Below are positions 1 through 5,358 of a stretch of DNA of 6,389 nt, in pieces (positions within the stretch are counted from its first letter, which is position 1; each line of letters begins with the position of its first letter). The DNA lies in NCBI GenBank assembly GCA_025925615.1, contig JAICLN010000252.1, positions 1 through 6,389 on the forward strand, written 5' to 3'. A model generated the notes under the pieces. The model worked only from the letters and a program-made list of their open reading frames with translations. It was not told the DNA's origin and did not search any database. The stretch is from Actinomycetospora sp. GTDB lineage: Bacteria; Actinomycetota; Actinomycetes; Mycobacteriales; Pseudonocardiaceae. The position numbers and the translations under genes are program-made.

Positions 1-911
1 ACGCTCGTCTCGCCCAGGGAGGGCAGGACCTGCTCGATGTAGCGCAGGAACGTCGGGTTGGGCCCGACGACGAGGACGCCGCGCTTCGCGAGCTGCCGGC
101 GGTGGGTGTAGAGCAGGTAGGCCGCGCGGTGCAGCGCCACCGCGGTCTTGCCGGTGCCGGGCCCGCCCTCGACGACGAGCACGCCGTTGACGCCGGACCG
201 GATGATGCGGTCCTGCTCGGACTGGATCGTCGCGACGATGTCGCCCATGCGCCCGGTGCGCCCGGAGGTCAGCGCCGCGAGCAGCGTCGCCTCCCCGGTG
301 AGGCCGCCGCGCTGCGAGCCGTCGTGCTTGGCCGCGGCCGCCGCCGCCTCGGCGAGGTCGAGGATCTCGTCGTCGACGGCGAGGACCCTGCGGCTGCGGG
401 TGCGCAGGTGGCGGCGCCGGCGGATGCCGTCCGGGTTGGCCGCCGTCGCGGTGTAGTACGGCCGGGCCACGGGCGCGCGCCAGTCGATGAGCAGCGGCTC
501 GTAGTCGTGCTCCTCGTCGAGCAGGCCGAGGCGGCCGATGTAGGCGACCGGCTGGTCGAAGCCCGGCGTGTCCGGGTCGGCGGCGTCCGCCGACCCCGCG
601 GGGAGCACCGCGTCGGGCTCGATGTCGAGCCGCCCGAAGCAGAGCCCCTCCTCGACCGCCGAGAGCGTGGCGAGCTGCTCGGAGTACATCGCCGCGGCGG
701 CGTCGCGCTCGGAGACCGCCTGCGGGGTGCCGGTGGTCTCGTCGCGCAGCACCCGCGCGAGGAGATCGGCGGTCTCCTTGCGGCGGGCGTCGAGGCGCCC
801 GTAGAGCATCGTGACGTAGGGCTGCTCCACCGAGACCGGGTCACCGGGCCGGGGGGCTTCGTCCCGCGCCGGCTCGACGTCGGCCGCGGCGGGACTCGCG
901 GAGTGGGACAA
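1..911 (-). CDS. helD: RNA polymerase recycling ATPase HelD, class II (C-terminal part outside window)
   Basis: HelD is a UvrD/Rep-like superfamily 1 ATPase that binds RNA polymerase, inserts arms into its channels, and frees stalled enzyme from nucleic acid. The visible 303 residues show an N-terminal helical region (about 29-90, starting EQPYVTMLYGRLD), the block YIGRLGLLDEEHDYEPLLIDWRAP at 123-146 (Y123 to P146), an RRRRH basic patch, the pre-Walker segment DIVATIQSEQDRII, and Walker A GGPGTGKT at 249-256 (K255). VLVVGPNP follows. These blocks match my memory of Mycobacterium smegmatis HelD much better than rifamycin-associated HelR. The remaining helicase motifs and the primary-channel loop lie beyond position 1. 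The TTG start is chosen because GAAGG sits 6 nt upstream; in-frame GTG (codon 28) and ATG (codon 35) have poorer ribosome sites, and the ATG would cut into the conserved block. A Pro/Asp/Ala-rich insert lies at about 96-121. The gene lies 93 nt downstream of the hydrolase gene. A weak minus-strand -10-like TAGTCT at 958-953 could give it its own promoter. Confidence 0.93.
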   Translation of the reverse strand, partial: MSHSASPAAADVEPARDEAPRPGDPVSVEQPYVTMLYGRLDARRKETADLLARVLRDETTGTPQAVSERDAAAAMYSEQLATLSAVEEGLCFGRLDIEPDAVLPAGSADAADPDTPGFDQPVAYIGRLGLLDEEHDYEPLLIDWRAPVARPYYTATAANPDGIRRRRHLRTRSRRVLAVDDEILDLAEAAAAAAKHDGSQRGGLTGEATLLAALTSGRTGRMGDIVATIQSEQDRIIRSGVNGVLVVEGGPGTGKTAVALHRAAYLLYTHRRQLAKRGVLVVGPNPTFLRYIEQVLPSLGETS

Positions 912-917
912 GGACGA

Positions 918-922
918 CCTTC
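918..922 (-). promoter_or_regulatory. Ribosome binding site deciding the TTG start of helD
   Basis: GAAGG on the minus strand lies 6 nt before TTG at 911-909. No ATG or GTG lies in frame just upstream, so this site supports the rare TTG start. Confidence 0.6.
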
Positions 923-1004
923 GTTCGCTGTCGTGCGTGCCGGGGGTTCTCCAGACTAACCGTCGGCTCCGAGGAGTCCGGCCCTCCAGCCCGTCCGCGC
1001 GGGG

Positions 1005-2066
1005 TCAGGCGGGCCGGTGGTGGTGGATCCCCGCGGCGTCGGTCTCGCGCAGCACGCGGCCCTGGGCGGTGAGGACCTCGAGGTGGGCGTCGGTCTCCAG
1101 GACCGCCAGCATCCGGTGGAACGGCTCCAGGTCCGCGAGCCCCTTCTCCCGGCGGGTCCAGCTCAGGGCGGCCGCGGCGTCGGCCGCGGTCGCCGCACCC
1201 GCCGTCGTGACCCGCTCGATCTCGTCGAGGCGCCCGGCGTGGTGGTCCAGCAGCTCGTCGACCCGCGCGTGGACGCTCGGTCGCACCGGACCGTGGGCCG
1301 GCAGCAGCCGCCGGTCCGGCCGGTCACGCATCCGGGCGAGCGAGGTCAGGAACCGGGTCAGCGCGCCCGGGCGGGCGTCGGGCTCGAAGCCGATCGAGGG
1401 CGTGATGTGGGGGAGCACGTGGTCGCCCGCGAAGAGCAGGCCCGACACGGCCCCGGTGTCCCCCGCGTCCGGCCCGGTGTCGAACACCAGGTGACCGCGG
1501 GTGTGGCCCGGGGTCTCGACGGCCTCGAGGACGCGATCCCCGACGGTGACGCGCTCGCCGTCGGCCAGCCACCGGTCGGGCAGGGCGTAGTCCGCCATCT
1601 CCTCGTCCGGCACGGAGCTCGGGAGGAGGGCGGCGAGCTCGTCGGCGAGCGCGGCCGCCCCGGCGGCCCGCAGGGCCTGCTGCTGGGCGGCCATGGGGCG
1701 TGGGCGGCGCGCCATCTCCTCGAGCGAGTCACGCTCCCCCGCGCCGAGGGCCACCCGCGCCCCGGTCTCGCGGCGCAGCGCCGCGGCCTGGGTGTAGTGG
1801 TCGCGGTGCATGTGCGTGACCAGGAAGCGGTCGATGTCGGGCAGGACCGCCCCGAGCCCGTGCAGGGCCTGGACGAGCAGCTCGCGGGCGATGGTGAGGG
1901 TCCACCCGCCGTCGACGAGCGTCAGCCGGTCGCCGTCGCGCAGCACGTAGACGTTGACCGCGCGCAGGGCGTCGGAGGGGAGCGGCAGAGGCACCCGGAG
2001 CACGTCGGGAGCGACGGTCTCCGGCTCGGGGCGGCTCCAGGCGTGGCGGTCGTCGGCGTCGGTCAC
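1005..2066 (-). CDS. Metallo-beta-lactamase-fold hydrolase with C-terminal winged-helix-like domain
   Basis: A 353-residue zinc-type hydrolase of the glyoxalase II/LACTB2-like group; the substrate cannot be told from sequence. The metal-binding set is complete: HMHRDH at 85-90 (H-x-H-x-D-H), H188 in ETPGHTRGH, D215 in LFAGDH, and H258 in LLPAHGP. The fold begins with VNVYVLRDGDRLTLVDGG (38-54). After H258 comes a helical tail of about 95 residues (LLDHHAGRLDEIE and on), which looks like the winged-helix tail of LACTB2-like proteins. A helical insert at about 113-160 lies between the first metal motif and H188. No signal peptide is seen, so it is probably cytoplasmic. The GTG start lies 5 nt after the stop of the upstream flavin-binding gene. 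The only purine-rich run (GGGAG) is 16 nt away, so translation is probably coupled to the upstream gene. The frame stays open further upstream, but that stretch is antisense-like sequence over the neighbouring gene and is not part of this protein. Confidence 0.88.
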   Translation of the reverse strand: MTDADDRHAWSRPEPETVAPDVLRVPLPLPSDALRAVNVYVLRDGDRLTLVDGGWTLTIARELLVQALHGLGAVLPDIDRFLVTHMHRDHYTQAAALRRETGARVALGAGERDSLEEMARRPRPMAAQQQALRAAGAAALADELAALLPSSVPDEEMADYALPDRWLADGERVTVGDRVLEAVETPGHTRGHLVFDTGPDAGDTGAVSGLLFAGDHVLPHITPSIGFEPDARPGALTRFLTSLARMRDRPDRRLLPAHGPVRPSVHARVDELLDHHAGRLDEIERVTTAGAATAADAAAALSWTRREKGLADLEPFHRMLAVLETDAHLEVLTAQGRVLRETDAAGIHHHRPA

Positions 2067-2071
2067 GGGGT

Positions 2072-2767
2072 TCAGGATGCCGCTCCCGCGCCGGAGCGCT
2101 CGCCGAGCGGGTCGGCGGGCACCGGTCCGGAGGTCTCCGGGGCCGTACTGCGGGCGGCCGCGCCGAAGTGGTCGCCGCCCTTGGCCTTGGGCGCGTCGGC
2201 GCCCCAGCTGCGGGCGCGGTCGGCCGGGACGAGGCGCGGGATGTGCTTGCGGCAGTGGATGTAGGCCTCCTCGACCTCCACCACCACCCAGAGCTGGGCC
2301 CGCCGGCCGGGGACCGGGTCGGTCGGCACCTCGGGGTACTCGGCGCGCAGGTCGGCGTCCTCGACGATCCGCGCGCTGCCGTTGACGTGCAGGCCGATGA
2401 GGTCCTCGACGAAATCGATCATCAGCAGGCCGACGTGCGGATTGTCGGCGATGTTGCCGAGGCTCGCCATGACGCCGTTGCCGCGGTACTCGGGGTAGGC
2501 CACGTGGCGGTCGTCGAGGACGGCGACGAAGCCCTCGGGCCCGGCGCGCAGCGACGAGTCGCACTCCCCGTGGGCGTCGGCGGTGGCGACGAACACCATG
2601 GTCATCCGGTCGACGAACTCGATCATGCGCGGCAGCAGCCGGTCGCACACCTGGTCGTCGTAGAAGCGGTCAGCGCGCTCGGTGGTGCCGAGGCGGTCCT
2701 GCAACGCGTGCTCGCCGTCCGACCCGGGGCGTCGGGGGCGCGCACGGAGCAGCCTGGTGAAATGCAT
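2072..2767 (-). CDS. Pyridoxamine 5'-phosphate oxidase-like flavin-binding protein (COG3576-like)
   Basis: A 231-residue split-barrel protein of the PNPOx-like superfamily. The core begins near MIEFVDRMTMVFVATADAHG (48-67) and continues with C69-D-S-S, FVAVLDDRHVAYPEYRGNG (80-98), SLGNIADNPHVGLLMIDF (102-119) and LHVNGSAR (126-133). Family-like C-terminal pieces are YIHCRKHIPRL and WGADAPKAKGGDHFG, followed by a low-complexity Ala/Pro/Gly tail. Members bind FMN, or in actinobacteria sometimes F420 or haem, and the sequence does not settle which. The YRGNG and SLGNI.DNP signatures fit the COG3576 group of predicted flavin-nucleotide-binding proteins, not true PdxH, so vitamin B6 synthesis should not be assumed. 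The ATG at 2767 is chosen because the N-terminus then has the length expected for the group; the ribosome site (GAGACGAGAA) is weak. It is the first gene of the operon with the hydrolase, reading away from a Crp-like site about 140 nt upstream. Confidence 0.85.
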   Translation of the reverse strand: MHFTRLLRARPRRPGSDGEHALQDRLGTTERADRFYDDQVCDRLLPRMIEFVDRMTMVFVATADAHGECDSSLRAGPEGFVAVLDDRHVAYPEYRGNGVMASLGNIADNPHVGLLMIDFVEDLIGLHVNGSARIVEDADLRAEYPEVPTDPVPGRRAQLWVVVEVEEAYIHCRKHIPRLVPADRARSWGADAPKAKGGDHFGAAARSTAPETSGPVPADPLGERSGAGAAS

Positions 2768-2820
2768 GGTTCTCGTCTCGGTCGTCGATCGGGGTGCGAC
2801 GGCCCGGTGGGGAGCGGGCG

Positions 2821-2848
2821 GGCCCCGATCGTGGGGTCGTACGGGGCC
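2821..2848. repeat. 7-bp inverted repeat upstream of the flavin-binding gene
   Basis: GGCCCCG (2821-2827) and CGGGGCC (2842-2848) are perfect complements around 14 nt. It lies about 53 nt before the minus-strand ATG at 2767, so it could be an operator or a leader hairpin. In DNA this GC-rich a chance origin is quite possible. Confidence 0.3.
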
Positions 2849-2907
2849 TGACGACGAGCTTCGAACGCCTCGCCCTCCGATCCCGGAGCCGTTCGGAGCA
2901 ACTTGAG

Positions 2908-2923
2908 AGTGAGCTACATCACT
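2908..2923. promoter_or_regulatory. Crp/GlxR-type operator candidate
   Basis: The 16-mer AGTGAGCTACATCACT contains GTGA-N2-TA-N2-TCAC. This is the inner core of the GlxR/Crp consensus TGTGANNTANNTCACA known from Corynebacterium and close to the mycobacterial Crp site. Only the two outermost bases differ, and they are complementary to each other (A/T). It lies in a local dip in GC (15 of 30 at 2901-2930), 140 nt before the flavin-binding gene and 317 nt before the lyase gene. It could serve either; the regulator itself is not in the window. Confidence 0.55.
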
Positions 2924-2990
2924 CACCGCTGGTGCCCGACCGGGTGCGCGGGGTGTCCGGGAGCGGGCCCGCGCCCCTGAGCAGCGCGAA

Positions 2991-3009
2991 CGTGACCAAT
3001 TCGTGACCA
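2991..3009. repeat. Tandem CGTGACCA direct repeat
   Basis: CGTGACCA occurs at 2991-2998 and again at 3002-3009, with an 11-bp period, close to one helical turn. Each copy holds a GTGA half-site like that of the Crp-type operator about 80 bp away. It may be a tandem protein-binding site in the promoter region of the lyase gene; this is inferred from spacing only. Confidence 0.35.
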
Positions 3010-3045
3010 GGCCCGCATCCGGGTGCTCCGGGCCCGTCCGGTGCC

Positions 3046-3057
3046 CCCTGATCAGGG
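3046..3057. repeat. 12-bp perfect palindrome CCCTGATCAGGG
   Basis: A perfect palindrome lying just before the -10-like TACGGT at 3062-3067, so it is well placed for an operator. Its inner CTGATCAGG recurs at 5253-5261 upstream of the DUF4190 gene. Confidence 0.4.
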
Positions 3058-3116
3058 CCCCTACGGTGGTCGCCGGTGGGGCGTGGAGAACGCCCCGACC
3101 CCGGATCCGATGCGCC

Positions 3117-3188
3117 CACCTGTCCCGGCGGGTCCGGCCCCCCGAACCCCGGTGCGGGACAGGTGACGGGCCGGGTCCCACCCCGGCC
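3117..3188 (+). promoter_or_regulatory. Two consecutive hairpins in the putative lyase mRNA leader
   Basis: The first hairpin pairs CACCTGTCCCG (3117-3127) with CGGGACAGGTG (3155-3165): 11 perfect pairs and a 27-nt loop. Only 3 nt later GGCCGGG (3169-3175) pairs with CCCGGCC (3182-3188): 7 G/C pairs and a 6-nt loop. The second ends 52 nt before the lyase ATG. If transcription starts near the -10-like element at 3062-3067, both would lie in the leader. No U-tract follows, so a classical intrinsic terminator is not shown. No known riboswitch was recognised. Confidence 0.4.
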
Positions 3189-3229
3189 ACCGGATCGCTC
3201 CCCCTCGACCGGGTCCGGGCGCCACGAGC

Positions 3230-3234
3230 AAGGA
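3230..3234 (+). promoter_or_regulatory. Ribosome binding site of the lyase gene
   Basis: AAGGA ends 6 nt before the ATG at 3241. This decides the upstream start over the internal GTG at 3691, which would give a shorter protein with an ordinary signal peptide but has no comparable site. Confidence 0.65.
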
Positions 3235-3240
3235 CCGTTC

Positions 3241-4602
3241 ATGGCTCGACATCGCTCCGGGTCGCCCCGATCCGGACGGGCCGGCCCCGGCGCGTCCCCA
3301 CCCGAGGGCGTGCTGCGGACGGGCTCCTGGCCCGCGGCCCTCGACGCCCCGGCCACCGGACCGCGCCCGGCGCGCGGGAAGCACCGCCACGACCCGGCGA
3401 CCACCCCGCTCGACCTGGCGGCCATCGCCCGCGCGGCCGCGGAGGCCCGCGACGACGGGTACGGGCCCGCCACCGGCGACACCGGCGGACTCCTCGACCG
3501 GCGCGTCCCGATGCCGCTGCCCGCCGCGGCGCCCCCGGCCCCCGTGACCGGCGGTCTGCCGGCGTACCCCGCGCCGCGGGGTCCCCGTCGAGCGGCGGCG
3601 ACCGGGCCGGGCGGGCCGCAGGGTCCGACGAGCCTCGGCGTTCCGGCGCCGGGACCCGCGTCGCACCGCGCCCCCCGCGAGAACCGCTTCGTGACCCCGA
3701 CGCGGGCCGCGGGCGCGCTCGCGCTCTTCGGCGCCCTGACCGGCGCCACCGTGGCCGCCGCGAGCACGGGCCCGTCGTTCCTGGCCGACCCGCGGGCGGA
3801 CACCGGCGAGATCGTCCGGCCCGACGTCGCCGTGGCCCCGGCAGGCCTCTCGGAGCCGGCCGCCCGGGCCACGTCGGCCGCGCCGCACACGGCCGTCGCC
3901 GCCCCGCACACGACGACGGCCGCGCCCACGACGAGCGCGGCGGCCCCCGCCCCGAAGGACGACGGCGGCACGACGCTGTGGTCGGCGGACTTCGCGTCCG
4001 CGGGGATGAAGAACTTCAAGTCGACGCCCTGGAACAACCAGGGCGCGTCCTCGCCGACCCTGGCCGGTGGGCTGCTCAACGTCACCATGCCCGGGGGCGG
4101 GAAGCGCTCCGAGGTCGAGCCGGACTTCAAGGGGCTGTCCCAGGGCGACGAGTACTACTTCGGCTTCTCGGTGAAGCTCGCGCCGGACTTCCCGGTGACC
4201 ACCTCCGACTGGCAGGTGATCACCCAGTTCAAGAACGACGGCACCGGGTCACCGCCCCTCGAGCTGAAGGTCCAGGACGGCAAGTTCCTCATCGACGGCG
4301 ACTCGGGCGGGTTCTCCCAGGTCGTCGGGGACGCCAGGCCGGGGCAGTGGACGCACCTGGTGCTCAAGGTGAAGTTCTCGCCGAGCAACGGCACCGTGAG
4401 CGCCTGGCAGGACGGCGTGCAGAAGATCGCCGACTACGCGCCGCCGTCGGGGACGATGTACGCCGGCAAGAACAGCTACGTGAAGACCGGCATCTACCGG
4501 GACCCGTCGATCGGCCAGGCCGGCAAGCTCTCGTTCGGCAGCTGGGCGATCGGCACCAGCCTCGGATCGGTCAGCAAGGACCTGCCCGCCGGTCTCGACT
4601 GA
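3241..4602 (+). CDS. Membrane-anchored polysaccharide lyase (heparin lyase I-like domain)
   Basis: A 453-residue protein in four parts. Residues 1-150 are Pro/Ala/Arg-rich and probably disordered, with a basic GKHRH at 46-50 and a possible short helix (L57 to R70). Residues 156-175 are hydrophobic (AAGALALFGALTG and on), preceded by basic RAPRENRF, which predicts a type II anchor with the C-terminus outside. Residues 176-244 are an Ala/Thr/Pro linker. From about 245 (LWSADF) to the end lies a jelly-roll domain resembling the Pfam Polysacc_lyase (heparin lyase I) family: KRSEVE (R289, E291), EYYFGFSVKL, DWQVITQFK (323-331), PPLELKVQDGK, WTHLVLKVKFS and SYVKTGIYRD (Y413, K415, Y419, R420). Known relatives cleave uronic-acid polysaccharides by beta-elimination; the substrate here is unknown. 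Codons in the N-terminal part end mostly in G/C, which supports it as coding. An alternative is a secreted enzyme starting at GTG 3691. The upstream region has a Crp-like site, and a strong hairpin follows the stop. Confidence 0.85.
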   Translation: MARHRSGSPRSGRAGPGASPPEGVLRTGSWPAALDAPATGPRPARGKHRHDPATTPLDLAAIARAAAEARDDGYGPATGDTGGLLDRRVPMPLPAAAPPAPVTGGLPAYPAPRGPRRAAATGPGGPQGPTSLGVPAPGPASHRAPRENRFVTPTRAAGALALFGALTGATVAAASTGPSFLADPRADTGEIVRPDVAVAPAGLSEPAARATSAAPHTAVAAPHTTTAAPTTSAAAPAPKDDGGTTLWSADFASAGMKNFKSTPWNNQGASSPTLAGGLLNVTMPGGGKRSEVEPDFKGLSQGDEYYFGFSVKLAPDFPVTTSDWQVITQFKNDGTGSPPLELKVQDGKFLIDGDSGGFSQVVGDARPGQWTHLVLKVKFSPSNGTVSAWQDGVQKIADYAPPSGTMYAGKNSYVKTGIYRDPSIGQAGKLSFGSWAIGTSLGSVSKDLPAGLD

Positions 4603-4618
4603 CCCGCCCCACACCCGA

Positions 4619-4657
4619 CGACGGCCCGGTCACCTCGACGAGGTGACCGGGCCGTCG
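4619..4657. terminator. Bidirectional hairpin terminator between convergent genes
   Basis: A perfect 17-bp stem (4619-4635 with 4641-4657; CGGCCCGGTCACCT is its core) closes a 5-nt loop CGACG. It begins 17 nt after the lyase stop and 29 nt beyond the stop of mIHF on the other strand, so it can serve both genes. There is no T-tract on either side, as is common for actinobacterial terminators. Confidence 0.85.
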
Positions 4658-4685
4658 GTGTTCGGGCGGATGCGCCCGGGAGGCC

Positions 4686-4997
4686 TCAGGCGAGGGCGCT
4701 CACGAGCGCCTCGCGCTGACGGGCGCCGAGGCCCGCCACGCGGCGGTCCTCGGGGATGCCGGCCTGCTCGAGGATGGCGGCGGCTTTCGCCGGCCCGTAG
4801 CCGGGCAGGGCCCGGACGAGCTGCGAGACCTTGGTCTTGCCGGCAATCGGGTCGCTCTTGCCGCGGTCCAGCACGGCCGGGATCGACTCGTCACCGCTCT
4901 TGATGCCCGCGAGCAGAGCCGAACGGGCCTGACGCGCCTCGCGGGACTTGGCCTGGGCCGCCTCGCGCTGCTCCGGGGTCAACGTCGGGAGTGCCAT
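4686..4997 (-). CDS. mihF: Integration host factor, actinobacterial type (mIHF)
   Basis: A 103-residue nucleoid-associated protein that binds and bends DNA and compacts the chromosome; it is unrelated in fold to E. coli IHF. It begins with the family hallmark MALPTLTPEQR. A long basic helix follows (K17 to R25), then VLDRGKSD, GKTKVSQLVRALPGYG (53-68, the helix-two-turns-helix region), AAAILEQAGI and the C-terminal RRVAGLGARQREAL (85-98). Length is near the usual value of about 105. ATG 4997 is chosen because AGGGAG lies 7 nt upstream and the family begins here; an ATG at 5024 in the same frame would add nine residues not expected in the family. Family copies that I know sit beside gmk and pyrF, but here the neighbours are a lyase and a DUF4190 gene, so this may be a second copy. 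RRVA replaces the usual RRVR, and GKTK the usual GKMK. Confidence 0.93.
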   Translation of the reverse strand: MALPTLTPEQREAAQAKSREARQARSALLAGIKSGDESIPAVLDRGKSDPIAGKTKVSQLVRALPGYGPAKAAAILEQAGIPEDRRVAGLGARQREALVSALA

Positions 4998-5016
4998 TGA
5001 GAGTCTCCCTCTCCTC

Positions 5017-5028
5017 ACCTGCACAGGT
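5017..5028. repeat. Short inverted repeat ACCTG-CA-CAGGT upstream of mihF
   Basis: Perfect 5-bp arms around 2 nt, 19 nt before the mihF ATG. It could be an operator overlapping the mihF leader. The same ACCTG/CAGGT arms form the outer part of the hairpin at 3117-3165. It is short, so chance is possible. Confidence 0.3.
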
Positions 5029-5220
5029 CATGGGTCGGTGCCTGCCGGTCCCGGGCTCGGGCCGACGGTGCCATCGTGGCCGGGGACGGGTGTCCGACCG
5101 GCTGCGACACACCATGGCGCACCGCTTCTCGGGCTCGTGCGCCGGGGGCAGGTGGTCGACCCCAGCGCGCCGATGGTTGCCGGACCGTACACCTCATCCG
5201 AAGTCGACCACGCGCTGACC

Positions 5221-5290
5221 TGGCAATATCTCTCTAGGTAACCATTCTTACGCTGATCAGGTGATGTCTGTCCGATTCGCTTGGCGAGAA
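5221..5290. promoter_or_regulatory. Low-GC island, likely promoter region for mihF and/or the DUF4190 gene
   Basis: Only 33 of 70 bases are G or C, against a far richer surround. It contains plus-strand -10-like TACGCT (5249-5254) and the palindromic CTGATCAGG (5253-5261). No matching -35 is clear, so the start points and the strand served are not fixed. It lies 68 nt before the DUF4190 ATG and 223 nt before the mihF ATG, so it fits the former better. Confidence 0.45.
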
Positions 5291-5358
5291 GTTGCACGAA
5301 GAGTGACGGTACGCAGGTCCGGTAGCCCGCCGGCCCGATCGCTCGAGGAGCCTCCGTC

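Larger units (their letters stand above)
2768..3240. other. Divergent intergenic region between the flavin-binding gene and the lyase gene
   Basis: 473 bp without a convincing gene; the frames open across it are shadows of GC-rich sequence. It holds, from left to right, a 7-bp inverted repeat near the minus-strand gene, a Crp/GlxR-like site, two CGTGACCA direct repeats, a CCCTGATCAGGG palindrome, and two hairpins in the likely leader of the lyase gene. No strong -35/-10 pair is evident. The best -10-like element for the plus strand is TACGGT at 3062-3067, without a good -35. Confidence 0.7.
4998..5358. other. Divergent intergenic region between mihF and the DUF4190 gene
   Basis: 361 bp without a supported gene. 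From the mihF side it has the ribosome site (AGGGAG, minus strand, 5010-5005), a short inverted repeat at 5017-5028, about 190 bp of GC-rich sequence with nothing recognised, the low-GC island at 5221-5290, and the DUF4190 ribosome site GAGGAG at 5345-5350, 8 nt before the ATG. Confidence 0.7.

Noticed and set aside
102..959. A 285-codon plus-strand frame opposite helD
   Set aside because: The opposite strand encodes clear HelD motifs including Walker A; this frame has only shadow composition.
912..1004. A possible rifamycin-associated element upstream of helD
   Set aside because: No long inverted repeat of that type is present, and the protein resembles HelD more than HelR.
1005..2648. An open frame that would extend the hydrolase to 547 residues
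   Set aside because: The upstream 190 residues are Arg/Pro-rich shadow sequence of the flavin-binding gene in another frame; the real protein starts at GTG 2066.
2919..4130. A 403-codon minus-strand frame across the lyase N-terminus
   Set aside because: It is low-complexity Gly/Ala/Arg sequence with no family features, antisense to a gene with a good ribosome site and recognisable domain.
4643..4903. A small plus-strand frame after the terminator hairpin
   Set aside because: It starts inside the hairpin and runs antisense to mihF, with Arg/Gly/Pro-rich shadow composition.
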